Of a DNA stretch of 64,000 nt, positions 1 to 13,051 are shown one piece after another (position 1 is the first letter of the stretch; each line of letters opens with the position of its first letter). This stretch comes from Effrenium voratum. Lineage: Eukaryota > Sar > Dinophyceae > Suessiales > Symbiodiniaceae. A program made the position numbers and the translations under genes. The stretch spans positions 1 through 64,000 of the forward strand of contig CAUJNA010001587.1 of NCBI GenBank assembly GCA_963377175.1. The letters are read 5' to 3'. A model generated the notes under the pieces. The model was not told the origin of the DNA. It ran no database searches and worked only from the letters and a program-made list of their open reading frames with translations.

Positions 1-145
1 GGCCGGATGGCAGGTCACTTCTCTCTCCTCCCTGTCACGTCCGTGAGCGAAGCGGGAGGTACAAGGGAGAGAAGAGAGAGAAGGTGGGATGTGTGTGTGA
101 GTTCTTTCCCTTCCCTCCCTCACGGTTTAACCGCTGACGGGAAGG

Positions 146-261
146 TCCTCACACACAATCCCATTATACCCTTCCACACCTATCTTCCTTGATCACCTCT
201 CCGTCGTAACTCACCTATAGACGAGAGAGGTAAGGAAGAGAGGAGGAAGGGTGTGTGAGGA
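146..261 (+). repeat. Nested hairpin
   Basis: Outer stem TCCTCACACAC (146-156) with GTGTGTGAGGA (251-261); middle stem TCTTCCTT (183-190) with AAGGAAGA (232-239); an inner stem of ACCTCTC...GTC with GAC...GAGAGGT closes the loop. Confidence 0.85.
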
Positions 262-708
262 GGTGGACCCGCTCTCTTCTTTCGCTTCTCTCATTACCAC
301 CTCGTCTCCACACACACACTAACCGTTCACTCACTTCCTTCGTCAGTTCCCTCCTCTCTCTCATCTCTTTCTCTCTTGTCCATTATCCCGTGTCCAGGAG
401 ATATAGAGAGGACACGAAGGACAAGAGAAAGAGATGGCCTTCCTACTCTCTTCCTTCCCTATCATTCCTCTCTATCTCCCGTTAACCACATTGTGTGTCC
501 GGGATAAGAGGAATGAGGGAAGAGATAAGAGAGAAGGAAGAGAGATGGCGGCGAGAGTAAGAGATAGAACTCTCTCGCCTATTAATCGTTCACTCTGGAC
601 TGTGTCCTCTCCGTTCTCTCACCCATCTCTTCTCACCAACACCCACCAAACAAAACCAAATGAATTAGAGAAGATAGAAAAGGTGGGTGAATGGTAAAGA
701 GAAGAGAT

Positions 709-750
709 GGCCCACGCTCGCAATCAAACACTAAAGACGCGAGCGGGCCC
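709..750 (+). repeat. GC-rich hairpin
   Basis: CGCTCGC (715-721) pairs with GCGAGCG (739-745), continued by GGCC/GGCC after one unpaired A at 714; the loop is 17 bases. Confidence 0.8.
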
Positions 751-893
751 TTTCCTCACTCCTCCCAACTGCCTCGTCGATAGGAAAGAGAGGAGAGCAG
801 GTGAGAGGACCAGTCATTACATTCCTTTCCTCCCTTTGGTCGTCTCCTCTTTACCTACTCTTCACCAGCGGCCATTATGTGTAAGCCTCTGGT

Positions 894-962
894 GGGAAGG
901 GTGATATGATGGAGAGCGGAGTCATCGTTTCCTTCTTTTCCGCTCACCATCCCCTTCCCATT
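894..962 (+). repeat. Hairpin, variant A of a shared stem family
   Basis: The 26-base 5' arm at 894-919 is identical to 30514-30539. It pairs imperfectly with CCGCTCACCATC...CCTTCCC at 940-959. The loop here is a simple 20-base sequence, unlike the copy at 30514-30580. Confidence 0.8.
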
Positions 963-1260
963 CTCTTTCATTCATTCCTTCTCCTTACCCTCTCTCTCTT
1001 CCATCGACGGGACGGAGAGGAGAATGAGTGAAGCGAATGGGCCGCTCGTTAACTCGCTCTCCCCTCTCCCTGTCTTACCTCCCTTCTACCTCTGTCCACG
1101 ACGGTAGGGAGGAGACAGTGAGGAAGGGCCATCTCTTTCTCTTCCCTTCTACATCCCACCATTTCTTCTCAGTAGAGCGTGGGATGGAAGGAAGAGAAGA
1201 GATGGGGAGAATGGGTTTGATGGCGAGAGGAAAAAGGATCTGTAAGCCACGCTCTCGCCA

Positions 1261-1356
1261 CCCATTCTCCTCTCTCGCCTATCTTCTATTGGTCGCAATT
1301 TAAGGGATTTTAGATAAAAGCGACCAATAGGCGAGAGATGTTAGGAAGGGAATGGG
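1261..1356 (+). repeat. Nested hairpin
   Basis: ATTGGTCGC (1288-1296) pairs with GCGACCAAT (1320-1328), CTCTCGCCT (1272-1280) with AGGCGAGAG (1329-1337), and outer CCCATTC (1261-1267) with GAATGGG (1350-1356). A 7-base bulge lies on the 5' side. Confidence 0.9.
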
Positions 1357-1497
1357 AGCCCTCGTCTTCACTCGCGACCCAATAGTCCCTTCCTCCTCTT
1401 CTCTTTACCCTTCCCTGTCTATCATCTCATCCTTGAATCGATGGCGACAGGAAGGAGACAGAGAGAGAGGAAAAGAGATGATGGGAAGGGGTTGGTT

Positions 1498-1553
1498 CAT
1501 TATCTCCTCCATCCTGTCTCTCACCGTCGGTGGAAGGGACAGGGGAGATAATG
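1498..1553 (+). repeat. Nested hairpin
   Basis: CATTATCTCC (1498-1507) pairs with GGAGATAATG (1544-1553), CCTGTC (1513-1518) with GACAGG (1538-1543), and the tip is CACCGTCGGTG (1522-1532). Confidence 0.88.
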
Positions 1554-1567
1554 TAAGACCCAACAGA

Positions 1568-1638
1568 GAAGAGACAGGTATGGGATAGCGGCCACAATGT
1601 GAAGATAGAAATGATGGGCCGCTATTCTCTGTCTCTTC
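1568..1638 (+). repeat. Nested hairpin
   Basis: Outer GAAGAGACAG (1568-1577) with CTGTCTCTTC (1629-1638); inner ATAGCGGCC (1585-1593) with GGCCGCTAT (1617-1625). Here the purine-rich arm comes first. Confidence 0.9.
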
Positions 1639-2536
1639 CCCTTCTCTCTGTCACACTCTCCACCAACCCTCGACCATAGGAAAGAGAACGGGTTGGGAGA
1701 GGTGTGAGAGTGAGAGAAGAGAAAGGGATGAATGGAGAGGCTTCTCTCACCGCTGTCCCAGCCCTTGGATCAGCCATTACTCTCCATTCATTATCTTCCT
1801 TCCCTCGTGTTCATTCCCTACGTCATGTCCACTCACTCATGCCTCGCCGCTGTTGGGTAAGGAATGAATGATAAGGCGGCGAGAGAGTAAGGCCCGGCAG
1901 TTAGAGAATAGAGCCGGGGAGAGAAGGGAAGTGTTGGCGGGTGATCACTCCCTCGGTCACTTTGCTCCCTCCGTCACCGCCAAGTCGCCGCTAGCCACGG
2001 CAGGCCCACAGTCTCTAGGTCATGCCGTCCGGTCTCTCCATTCCCTACCTTCGTGTCTACACCCTGCCGTCGTTAGCCACGGCATGCCTCCAAGTCGCTC
2101 CCAATCCATTCTCTTCGTTCATTCATGTCGCTTACCACCTGCCGTGGGCGAAGGCAGGATATGGTGAGGAGGCGACATGTTCCTGGATTCAACGTGTGAC
2201 CGAAGGGAAGGGTAAGGGAGGTATAGAGGTGGAGCGGAAGAGAAGGATGACATGGAATCGCCTATCACTTCATTCCCTCGCTCATGCTCTTCCTGGTCTT
2301 TACCATCTATTCCCTCTCACTCTATCCCTCTCTCGTCACTTCCCTTGTCTCTCCATTCCTTTTACGTTCATCCACTCCGTCTCTTTGTTCCTTCCCGTCT
2401 TCTCTGGAATTGATTGACGAAGTGACGAAGGAAGCAAGGAAAGGAAAGACAGACAGGGAAGGTATGGTGGCAGCTAATTCAAGGATTTCTTAGGTGCTGC
2501 CATGACATGCCTCTCATTCCATTCCTTTGTCTAACC

Positions 2537-2577
2537 GTTGGTCTCGCAGTTAGGACAAGATATAGAAGGAGACCAAC
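2537..2577 (+). repeat. Hairpin
   Basis: GTTGGTCTC (2537-2545) pairs with GAGACCAAC (2569-2577); 23-base loop. Confidence 0.85.
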
Positions 2578-2742
2578 AGATAGAGGAATGGCCCAGCCTC
2601 GTCTCTCGGCTGTGGAAATGTTGGGCGAGAGAAAGGCCTCTCAATTGAGTCGCTGGAGAGACTAACGAATGAACCCGAACGAAGAGAGGAAGAGTGAAGC
2701 GAGTGGGAAGGCGACTCAAGGCATTTCTCTCTTCCCTTCCAT

Positions 2743-2799
2743 CCTGGTCTTTCATTACACCGTCGATGGACGAGAAGATAGATAATGGGAAAGACCAGG
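2743..2799 (+). repeat. Hairpin
   Basis: CCTGGTCTTTC (2743-2753) pairs with GAAAGACCAGG (2789-2799); 35-base loop. Confidence 0.88.
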
Positions 2800-2900
2800 A
2801 GGAGAAGAAAGGAATAGAAAGAAGGAATGTCCTTACACCTCACTCCTCACGTCCTATCGGTTAACGGACAATAATAAATAACCTGTAATTCCATCTTTGA

Positions 2901-2919
2901 ATCCCGGCCCTTGGCCTTC
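2901..2919 (+). repeat. Mini-hairpin of the ATCCCGGC family
   Basis: ATCCCGGCCCTTGGCCTTC contains GGCC-CTT-GGCC. The same 19 bases occur at 30541-30559. A variant with a TCTG-type loop is at 16633-16651, and related ATCCCGGC starts occur near 3172 and, on the other strand, 32000. Confidence 0.75.
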
Positions 2920-5670
2920 TCTTGTATTGTTTGGGAGATTAATAGCTTTTCTTTTTCATCTTAATTTATTATTTCATTATCTTTTATTTCTTTTATTATT
3001 CTTTTCTCTTCATATCCTCACGTGCCGACTGGAGGCCTCATACCAGTTCGTGAAAGCCTTTGGCTTCGTCTGGTTAGTTCATGACCATCTATTCCGTCTC
3101 CGAGCGGGTTAATAGTAAACGATAGAAAAAAGCGGGAGTCCTACGTCCACAGAATGCTTCTATTACTATTAATCCCGGCGCTGTCGCCACCCAATGTATT
3201 CTCCAGTTGTAAAAGCTATAGATGGGCCAGTGGCCGTGTATTGGTCTCTGGGTCTGTTCTTTTCATCACATCCCTAACCTATTAACTCCTACAAAATACC
3301 TGACAAAGGAAGGTGAGGAACAGATAAGACTCTATTACCCCGTCTCTTCGCTATCCACTGGCTCATAGACGGTCTGGAGGTGATAGGGAGGAAATAGTGT
3401 GTGATGATACCGTCCGGTCCGTGTTAGAGATGTTGGGAACCGAACGGACGAAGGTAGAGAGGGGAAGATATAGATGGAACGGACGGGAAGGAAACAGGCC
3501 ATCCACTGTCAGGCCTGGCTCACTCCATTCGCTTTCCTCTGTACCAACCAATTATCAGGTTAGTGAGGTAGCGGATGGTGTTGAGATGAACTGCAATGAA
3601 CGAAAAGTGAATGCCAACGACCTAACCGCTACCGTCCCTACCTTACCTTTCTGTAAAGACTGTAACTACAATTAAATGCTTTTCTATTTATTTATCTTTA
3701 TTATCTGTCCTTTCTTTTACTTTAGGTTTGTAAGTCTTATTATCTTTCTCTTGTTTTATTGTTTGTTGCTTTTCTTTTTTTTTTCTTGTTTACCTTGTGT
3801 GTTATTCCCTTCGTTCAACAGTAAATAGTAGGTAATAGAAAGGGATGAATGTCATGGCAGGTAAGATGTAGATAGAAGAGAGAGAAAGGATTGTATCTTT
3901 GATGGCATCTCTTATCACATTCTCATCCTAAAGTTGTCCCAATTAGAGGAAAGAATTAAACAGCAAATAAAGGGATTCCAAGATATCTTTCTTTCCCATT
4001 TCTTTATCTTTATTATTCCCTTCTCTTCTCTGGGTTATTCCATTCCTTACCAGTCATCCCAACTTTAGGAGTTAGAAATGTAATTAAAAAGAAGAAAACG
4101 ATAATCCAAGAGATAAAAGAAAAGGACATGACATCTCCAGAACGAAGTGGAAAGATATGGACCAGATAAGGCCTAACATCTGAGGCCGGATTCTCTTCTC
4201 TTTGTTTCGTCGATAGACGGGATTCTTCATTCTGGGACAGTCAGTGGTTAGTGAGTCAGGTGTGTACGAGAGATAGGATTAACAGGTAGGAAGTGATAAA
4301 GGGAGATATGAGAGAGTGAAAGACGGACTGTCGCCAATCAATAATATTCATTCCATCTGTGCCTTTGGTAACGAGAATAACGGTGAAGAATAATGGTGGA
4401 CGAAGGCCGGCTTCATGCCTTGCTTCTTTCGACTTCTGGAGTCACCGTCTATATCACCGACATGATGGTGGGACAATATGAAGAAGATATAAGTGAAAAG
4501 AGATGTAACCAATAGATGAGAGAGGAAATAGTCTCTCAAAGATAAGGATGGATGAATGAGGTGTAAGGTAAAAGTAAATAATAAAAGAAGATGACCCGGC
4601 TTTTCGCCGTTACCAATCCATCTATTCGTTTCTACATCATGTTCTTTCCCTTTTACTAATCTCTTCTCTTCACTAATATTCGTTTCCTTTCAGTAAAGAT
4701 TATAATTCCCTTTCTGACCTCTTAACTTCTGGTCAGTGTTCATCTTAGAATTAACTATTTTATATTAGAAACGAATGAAGAAGTAATGAATGAAGAGAAA
4801 GAAAAGTCACTCTTCCTAACATGCCAATCACCGGCCTGTGGGCTAGCGGGGTGAGGTACAACATAAAATAGTTGGTTTGTGGATGGAATGTCCCTTTCTT
4901 TTCCTTTATTTTCATCCCTTTTACATCTTTTGGTTACTTCTGGGACATTCCTTTATCCCAGCTCCTTTCCTTTTCCTTTCTTAATGTTGATTATTAGCTG
5001 GGACATTAGAATGAGATAAGATCCAGAATGGAGAAGAGAAAAGACGAGCTTCCATCCCGCTCGCGGGTGAGTGAGTTAGTCCTTGCCCTCTCCTCTCTTG
5101 GATCAGCTCGGAGAGCGGGGACGTGTCTTTGAGGAAGCTCTGGACCAATGGGTGACCACCGAGTACACGAAGGGACGAGGTAAGGCCTAGAGTCAGCTCA
5201 CGTTGGTCGCTTTCATGTCAGTCCTAACAGTAATTCTTGAAGGTAATAAGATAGGGAAGGTAAACGGTATGCCATGGAAGGGAACAGTGTGGATGATAGA
5301 AAGGCTTGTCATCTTAGTTCTTCCATCCCTTCCTTTGTCAGGTCTTGGCTAGGCCATGTTCTTCATCATGTGTTCATCTTAGATCCTTTTCATCTCTGGA
5401 ATAGCCCGCTGGGTAGCGAGGGTTGGTGAAGGGGTGGAGATAGAGGCAGTCATGGACAGGATAATGCTAACATCCTAAAGTGGAGGTTATATGATGGAAA
5501 GAGAGGTCAGGGACCGAAGGAATCTCACTCTATTTCTTTCTCACCTTTCACTTTCGTTTTTATTATTATTTACTTCTTTCTTGTATTTGGGACACTCTTG
5601 AATCGAGGGAATGAGGATCAGGGATAACGACATGAGTGAGAGATGCGGCCGCTGGAAGGCGTCCCAATGC

Positions 5671-5733
5671 ATTATCCCCTACCTCGTCTCTTTTGTCTTT
5701 CTTGTCACTCAATCTCAGAGACGAGGGGATAAT
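5671..5733 (+). repeat. Hairpin with a 4-base bulge
   Basis: CCTCGTCTC (5682-5690) pairs with GAGACGAGG (5718-5726), then ATTATCC (5671-5677) with GGATAAT (5727-5733). Bases 5678-5681 are bulged. Confidence 0.88.
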
Positions 5734-5950
5734 ACATGAGAAGAAAGGAATTGTAAGGCATGGCAGGTCCTAGATCCTGGTCTTTTGGTCACTATATCTT
5801 CATCCTTAGTTAGGACCTGTCCATGATGTGGGAGTGAATGAAGATAGCCTTTCCCACATGCCTCCGGTCCGACCGGTGGGAGGAAAAGGTGGGATGACCA
5901 TTAGAAGCTTCCTCGCTTCGCTTCCCTGATGTACAATCCTATCCTTAGTA

Positions 5951-6022
5951 CCTTCCCATCTTTGTGTGTCCGAAGGAAGCGACGAAGCGAAGAGACGGAG
6001 TGGAGAGAGGAAGATGGGAAGG
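5951..6022 (+). repeat. Hairpin
   Basis: CCTTCCCATCTT (5951-5962) pairs with AAGATGGGAAGG (6011-6022), a perfect 12-bp stem. Confidence 0.88.
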
Positions 6023-6091
6023 GATATCTCTTGGTCTTTCCCCGGCTCTTTTCTGTTGGTTAACTCGCCGGGCATCATGTAACCTCACTTT

Positions 6092-6161
6092 CTCTGGGCT
6101 TCATTCTTGTCCATTACCTCGCACCTCATTCATCTATCCGGTGCATCTTGGAAGCCCAGAG
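6092..6161 (+). repeat. Hairpin carrying the CTCTGGGCTTC arm
   Basis: CTCTGGGCTTC (6092-6102) pairs with GAAGCCCAGAG (6151-6161). The same kind of arm (GGGCTC or GAGCCC next to CTCTG or CAGAG) recurs near 18860, 36590, 40135 and 58740. Confidence 0.85.
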
Positions 6162-6693
6162 GCAAGTAAAAAGCATTAAAATGTAAACTGTATAATCCTT
6201 GAGTCTCTATTCCTCTCCCGTTCCTTTCATGACATGGAAAGTCGAGGAACGGGAGGTGACTTTAGGAGAAGGAATAATGGGATGCCCTCACTCTCTTTTG
6301 TCGCTCGCATCCCACCTTCGTCATACCATCTCTTATTCCCGGCGCATCTCGCCTCCTTCGTCATAATGACATGGTAACTCCGCCAACAAGCCAATGGCGG
6401 TGAATGAACGTTTACTCCTGACTCCTCCCCTCGTCAGCGAGAGGTATGACACAGAGGAAACGAGGTGGCAGGACTAACACCATTCCTTGTCTGGGTTCTT
6501 CTCGGATAGGACTGACATAAGGTCGAGAGACAAGGTTAGGTAAGGTGGGGAACAAAGTGACAGGACACCGTCTATTCCTCTCTTTCACCCTTCGTGCCAC
6601 CTGTGGTAAAAGCTGAGGAATGAATGGATAAAGAAATGCTGTTAAAAGCCTTGAATTATATTGGTGGCACATGATGGTGAAAGGATAGTGGCT

Positions 6694-6710
6694 AACCCGC
6701 GAGAAAGCGG
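6694..6710 (+). repeat. Mini-hairpin AACCCGC-GAGAAAGCGG, copy 1
   Basis: The 17 bases AACCCGCGAGAAAGCGG occur again at 20853-20869 with different flanks. The CCGC/GCGG ends can pair around a short loop. Confidence 0.75.
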
Positions 6711-7440
6711 GGGAGATATAGTGAGGAAGATATCAGTTCCTCTTTCCCTTGTATTCACGGCGGGCGGAATTAATGTAAGAATTATGCCATCAGATCCCAG
6801 CTCAGGTAGGAGGTGGCTAGCGGTCTTTCATATCAACCATTCTCTCTTTCTTATTGTTGGTTCCTTGAGATGCAATGTGAATGAATCCTAAAGAAGCAAA
6901 TATTAGGAAAAGATTAGGAATGAAATCCAAAAGAAGGAAGATTCCAAATGCAGTTAAGACAATGAATGAAGGGCTTCCAAGCCTAAGAGATGGATGATAG
7001 AATCCTAATGCTTTATCTCTTTCCCGATGCTTTATCTGTAATAGCCTTTCCTGTCATATCATCAATTATCTGGTATTTCTTCCTTCTCGTCGTTAACTTC
7101 TATCTCCGAGAATTCAAGGATGTACCGCCTACCGACGAGGCTGGGAGGAGGAGGGGAAGGTACAGAGTTAGAATGAGGAATTAAATCCTTGACAGGTGAG
7201 GAGTAGATAGAAGAGCCTCCGCTATTAGGATGGAGGTGTATGGACGAGAGACATAGGAACGAGAAGAACCCAGAGGAAGTAGTGGCTGGAAGTCCTTGAT
7301 CCACAGGTTAATAGCGGGCAGGCCCTCACCTATATCTACACCTTACCTTATCTGGTGTGTATTTGGAAAAGCCATGACATAATGACGAGGCAAATGAATG
7401 AAATGAATGGTGAGGAAGGCAATCTTCTTTGGTCACACAA

Positions 7441-7525
7441 TCTCTGCTCTTCATCTCTGTTCCATGTCAGGTAAGCAATTATTAGGTGTGACATGGATAG
7501 GAAAGTGATAAGTGAAGAGCAGAGA
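7441..7525 (+). repeat. Nested hairpin
   Basis: TCTCTGCTCTTCA (7441-7453) pairs with TGAAGAGCAGAGA (7513-7525); inner CCATGTCA (7462-7469) pairs with TGACATGG (7489-7496). Confidence 0.9.
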
Positions 7526-8659
7526 ATAGATTGGAGAAGGAAGACCAAGTGCTGCAAAGAGATGTCATGTAGGGTCTAATTCTCTTGTCTTGGCTATTTG
7601 CCTCTTTCATCTGTCCATCTTTACTTCTGTCTTCATTCCTTTTCCCTGTGGTCTAACTCATTCATAGGAAGGAAATGGATCTAGGATGACAAGTTCCTCA
7701 ACCAAAAGTGAAGCATGAGAATGAAAGAGGAAAGTAAAACCAAAAGTGAAAGACACGTACAAATGATGGGAATTCTCTCCCTTTTTATTATTGTTTGCAT
7801 TCATTCTTGTTTGTTTTTATTATATGTCTTTCTTCTCTTTCATAATCCCATCCACAACCTATTAACTTCTGGAATCTCTTCTTTCATCTATTCCTTATCC
7901 TGTCGTTTCCTTTCTATATCTTGTTGACGTCTAGATTCTAAGAACTCACTCAACTCTTGGTCTTTGCTAACCACCGAGCGTACCTTTAGGAGCGAGAAGG
8001 GAGATAGATAGGTGAGGAACGAGCGGGTACATCATTAATATCTTTCCCATCGTATCTTATCCAACTATATACCCGCCGTGCCTCAGCCGGAAGTGGAATG
8101 TAATGGAAATGTCCCTTCCTCGTCACTCGTCAGTGCAATGAATGAACGAAGGAAATGATGACTGCCTCGTCCTGGCCTTTGGCACCGCCTGGCGGTTGGA
8201 CGAGGGGTGACATAGAGAAGACTGTGTACCCAAGCCCTTTCTATTTCCTATGGTTAGGGCTTGTCCATGAAAGAGAAAGGGACTGTAATGTTGGATGATA
8301 ATAAAGATGACATGGAGACAAGCCCTCACTCACACTCCACACGTTCATTCCCATCCTCCTCCGTCCGGTGTGTGAACGGGAGTGAAAGGACGGTGAGGCA
8401 ATCTATTTCTAATCCTATTCCTTCCAAGCAATCCAGGATAAAGGATTTCTTAGGCGTGGAAGTGAATAGATGTGAGATGAATATAATGGATTTCCTTTCC
8501 CTTCGTGGCCTCTCTATCTCGTCTTTCCTGTAACTCTCGATTCCCACGGTCAAGAGTGGGTGAGTTACAGGTGAGAATGACAGGTTGGGGATGTTGGCCC
8601 TCGCTTCTTGGCTTCTCTGTGAGCCGCGAGGCATCCCCAAATACAAAGAAGAGAAAGGT

Positions 8660-8736
8660 ATGGCATCTCATGGATTAACCGCTTTTACGACAACATGACC
8701 AACAAGAAAGAGAAGAGAAATAGAATGAGATGCCAT
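8660..8736 (+). repeat. Hairpin
   Basis: ATGGCATCTCAT (8660-8671) pairs with ATGAGATGCCAT (8725-8736); the 53-base loop is A-rich. Confidence 0.9.
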
Positions 8737-11700
8737 GCATCCTCCCTTTCACTCCCTCAAATCCCAGAGGCTCACACACTAACCAAGAGAAGAGCCTCCA
8801 ACAGACGAGGGAGCGAGGACGGGATTTGAGGTTACATGTTAACTCTTTTACATTGCTGGCCATTTCCTTCATACATTTCTATCTCCTGGAAAACCCAAGG
8901 GCCAGCAATGAAGAGAGAGCGAGAAGAAAAGAGTTGGAATTCTTATATTTGCTTTTCTTTTACCTTCATTCTTTAATTGTCGTTACAGCTGAGATACAAG
9001 TCTATTAATCTCTTTTCTATTTAATGCTTTTTATTTATTGGGTTTGTGTTTTTGGGAATGTTCATCTCCCGTCCTGACGGCTATTATTGTTGGTAGCGGG
9101 GACAAAGGATCGATTCGCTGGAGAGAAACTTCTTAATCCTACGTCAGGACCTATCCTAGACTAACCGTTCATGCCTCATCTCACCATCATTTGTCACCTA
9201 TTAATCTGTGTTCTCTTCCAACCCTTTCTACGTCTGGAGCTGAGGGTGAACAGACGAGAGAAAGTGAGATATGATGGTGAAGGACTCTCTCCCTCGTTCA
9301 TTCCCGCTCGCTTCTTTCACGGTCATTCACTTCCCTCGGTCGTGTCTTTGAGGAGGTAGGTAAGGATAAAGACGGCAATAAAAGACAGGAATTATGCCAG
9401 CCGTGAAGGCGGGGAGTTGGAAGTCTTTGACAGTGTCTGGTCACTCCCGTTCGTTTGTAGGTGTGAAATGATGGATTAAGAGAATGGATTTTCCAATGTA
9501 GCTAATTCTCTCTTTCTCTTTCCCTAGGACATGTCCCTGATCCATAATCCAGAAACTGGGAGATAGTAAAGACTGAGAGGAGAGATATTTGGATTCTAAG
9601 GTCTGACAATGAAGGAAGACGAGATGAAGAGATGCTGAGAAAGGAATCTCTCTTTCCTATGGTAGGACTAACCCGTGAATTGGATGGGTGACAAAGGAAA
9701 CCAAAAGCCATAAAATAAGCTATAGAATGCTATTATTGGTTGGGTCTGTTCCTTCCGTCACATCCCGTTCCTTTCCTACATCTTAGGGACGACAGGAGCT
9801 ATAATTGGGATTTCTTGTTCATCCACTATTTCATCTTCCCCGTACACCGTCTCATAGTTAGGACGGAGGTTTCCATGCATGACATGTCCCAGATGTAGAA
9901 GTGGATAGTGAAAGGAGATAAGAGAATAAATAATAAAAGAAACTGGAAATGAAAAGATACAAACATAAAATAGAAAACAAGGGAATAATAAAGATAAATA
10001 AATAGCAAGGAAAGGTAATCATAATGTCATTACAGAAAAGCCAATAATAGATAATGGAGAAATGGGATGATAAAGTGATAGAGTTAGAAGTCTTTTATCC
10101 AACCATTCTATTCCCGAGAAGACGGGATGGGCACTCAATCTCAAGGAAGAAGTGACACATGATAAAGAGATGATAGGGTACAGCATAAAAGCATTTCTGG
10201 AGGTTTTTATTCCCCATCCTACCTTACCTCGTCTATAGACGGGGAGATTACACACTTGGAAAGGGATCAGGAACAGATAGGAGAGAGAGTTATAACAGAG
10301 AGTGAACTGGAAATCCAAGCATTTCCCACCTTTCTTCTTTCTTGTTTTTACGGCTTACGAATCCATCGACAGAGGAGAGGGATGAAGAAAGATGGAATTC
10401 CTTACACTTCATTTCCGTTCCTTTTTACCTTTCACCTTACCATCCCCTGGATGTAGGAATTACCTGGAGATGAATAACGACGTGAAAGGAATAGAAAGAT
10501 AAGGAACGGAGTGTTGGAAAGGCTGAGGAATTAACTCTTGAATATTGGAATTACGAAAATATTAGGAAATAATATGATAATGAGATAGCCTCAGCCATAG
10601 GATTACACCTTACCTTTCCCTTCTTTGGATCGGTCTTCATGCTTTCATCCCTCTCACTGTACCTTTCCCTTGTATCTACTAGTTCCTGAGACACACGAAG
10701 GACAGGTGCAACAATATGAATTAGGAATAGATGTGAAATGAAGATATAGTGCCTAACCGTTCCTAACGACGGCAGGGAGTAGGTGCCAAGACTCTAAGAT
10801 TAGGAGATTTAACCGGGAAAGAAGCGGTCAGGGACCTGGCATGAGATGCTCTTCTTTCCAGGAATTATGAAGGAACGAATATTAGATGAAAGTAAATGAA
10901 AGAACAGCCTCTCTCTCATCTCTTCGTTCGTATCCTAAATGCTGTTCCCCTCACCTCCTTTCGGTTCCCGGTGAGATAGTCCTTACACCTCGCTTCGCTA
11001 CCAATCCAGGCATTTATGGGATATTTCTTCCTTACAATTCCCTTTTCTTTTTCTATTTATTTATTGTTTGTGGACATCTTCAATCATCAAAGATAAAGAG
11101 GATAAAGATAGACTAAGATGGACTGGTTCCTGAGATACAAGCCTTTGGCACCCACCGTCTTGATTGGATGCTTTTCCTAATCCAAATATACAATCACTTT
11201 TCATATTATTATTTACTTGTATTTCCTGTATCGTGGTTATTCTTCTCTTTGTTTTCCAGTTCATAATCTGGATGTTATCATCAAAAGCTTTTATTTGCAT
11301 CTAATTGTCTTTTTTATCTTGTTTATTTCCTATTTTTGGTTAGATCTTATGGTTATTTCCTATGTCTTTAATATTAGCAAATAATGATAAAAAAGGAAAT
11401 GGGAGAACAGGTCCCAGATGTAGACACGTGATGCATGAAGATGGACCTGAGATTAAGGGACCTGACAAATGCTGGGGAGATAACTCAAGGACTTTCCCTC
11501 TATCACTTTTCATCTATTAATTCCTGTCGCAACAGCATATTATCTTATTGTATATTTATATTTTATTATATTTATTTTATGGTTGACATCATGTCCTTGG
11601 TAACTTGTATATCTTGGAAGATTTGTAAGTGAGAAAGCATGTGAACTCACGACCCATTCATGGAAATAGTGATGAAGATATAGATAAAGGATTGGGACAC

Positions 11701-12962
11701 CTACAAACCCACGGCCTCTTCTCTGTTTGGAGGCCTTACACTTCACTCATTCTCTTTTCCTTGGATTACAGGCTTGCCAACATCTCTAAGATCCTAGATT
11801 ATTGATTGGAGAGATGAATGACATGGCAAGCCACACAAGGAAAAGGATAGGACTGGATCCGCTCCCAAAGTCACTCCTCTTTATCTACTCTCTATTCCCT
11901 GTCGGGCATTCTTGGTTATTAATCCTAACATGAGATACACAAGAACTCAGATAATGACCGACAGGAGAGAGGCTTAGAGGAACCTAAAGTGACGAGATCC
12001 TGCTCCTTCGTCCGCGGTCACGATGGAAGAGAGTGAACGGACGGGCTCTTATTCTCGCCCTTTCCTAACCCCTACTCCTCTCTGTTCCATTGGCTCTCTC
12101 ATCACCAACTAGAAAGCCAAGAACAGAGAGAGATAGGGTATGACAGAGATAAAGTGGTGGATTATGGCTTCCCCAGATAGAAAAAGGAATTACAGGGAAG
12201 CCATCCACTCTCTCTTACCTCTTCTCTCTCCGGATCCTCTTTTACTTTCCCTTTTCTTTTCTCTTTTACACATCCTAAAGTGGATCCGGAAGAACACTCA
12301 CACATTATGCCGCCATCCGGCTGGGTACACCTTCCTACATCCTATAGACACAGCCCATCAATGGTAAAGGAGAGGGAATTAACAGACCAAGAAAGGATGA
12401 AGAAGGAAGTGGTCGTTCTTTCCGGTCACTCCCTACCCCGTCGCTCACTCCGGACTCACAAAGGTAGGATGAGAACAGACGGGGAACGGTGGAAGATAGA
12501 AGATAACCCTCACTCCTCCCTGTCGTTCGTAAGGACATGACAGGTAAAGAGGAGGATAACACGGAGATAAAAGGGATGATAAACCGAGCATTAGAAGCGA
12601 GGCGGGAGTTACCTACAGCATATTGACTCATTCACTCCCTAAAGTCGCTCACTAACCACCTAACCACATCTCCATCCTATCTTATCCCTGTCTTTCTTCT
12701 TTACTATTAACTCGTGAATAATGGGATGGAGATAAACCGAGAAGAGACCTAACCATATAACCGTCTGGAAGGACGAGGTGCAGAATGAAGTCTATTTGTC
12801 GCTCCCATCACTTGCTCCATCCATTACTTCCCGTCTATTGGTCGGATCGTTACCTCGCTTCTTCTGGAGATTCCTAGAGGTGGGTTTACGTGAAGGATTA
12901 TGAAGGTGCGACAATGGGAGCTAACCGCCATTACATATCTGTTCTCTTCTTGGCATGCCATG

Positions 12963-13051
12963 CCTTACCATTCCATAAGAGCTTCTCTTCCTTCAAATTC
13001 ATTTTGTATCTTTTAATCTCGTAAATTGTAAGGAATAGAGGAATGGTAAGG
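12963..13051 (+). repeat. Hairpin
   Basis: CCTTACCATTCC (12963-12974) pairs with GGAATGGTAAGG (13040-13051); the loop is AT-rich. Confidence 0.88.

Larger units (their letters stand above)
1..8000. other. Non-coding hairpin DNA, no gene recognised
   Basis: The first 2.8 kb is a dense series of nested stem-loops with pyrimidine-rich and purine-rich arms. From about 2.85 kb AT-rich islands appear (2930-3010, 3670-3800, 4560-4800) between hairpins. Open frames are short and low-complexity (Ser, Leu, Arg, Glu, Lys). No tRNA or rRNA fragment was recognised. Confidence 0.75.

Noticed and set aside
4264..4287. TACGAGAG followed by GATTAACAGG, resembling large-subunit rRNA core motifs
   Set aside because: The two motifs are not in their normal order or spacing, neither is complete, and the surrounding DNA is ordinary hairpin spacer.
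9794..9807. 14-base identity with cox1 (60586-60599, AGGAGCTATAATTG)
   Set aside because: A 14-base match between a 1.6-kb gene and both strands of 64 kb is expected about once by chance, and the flanks do not match.
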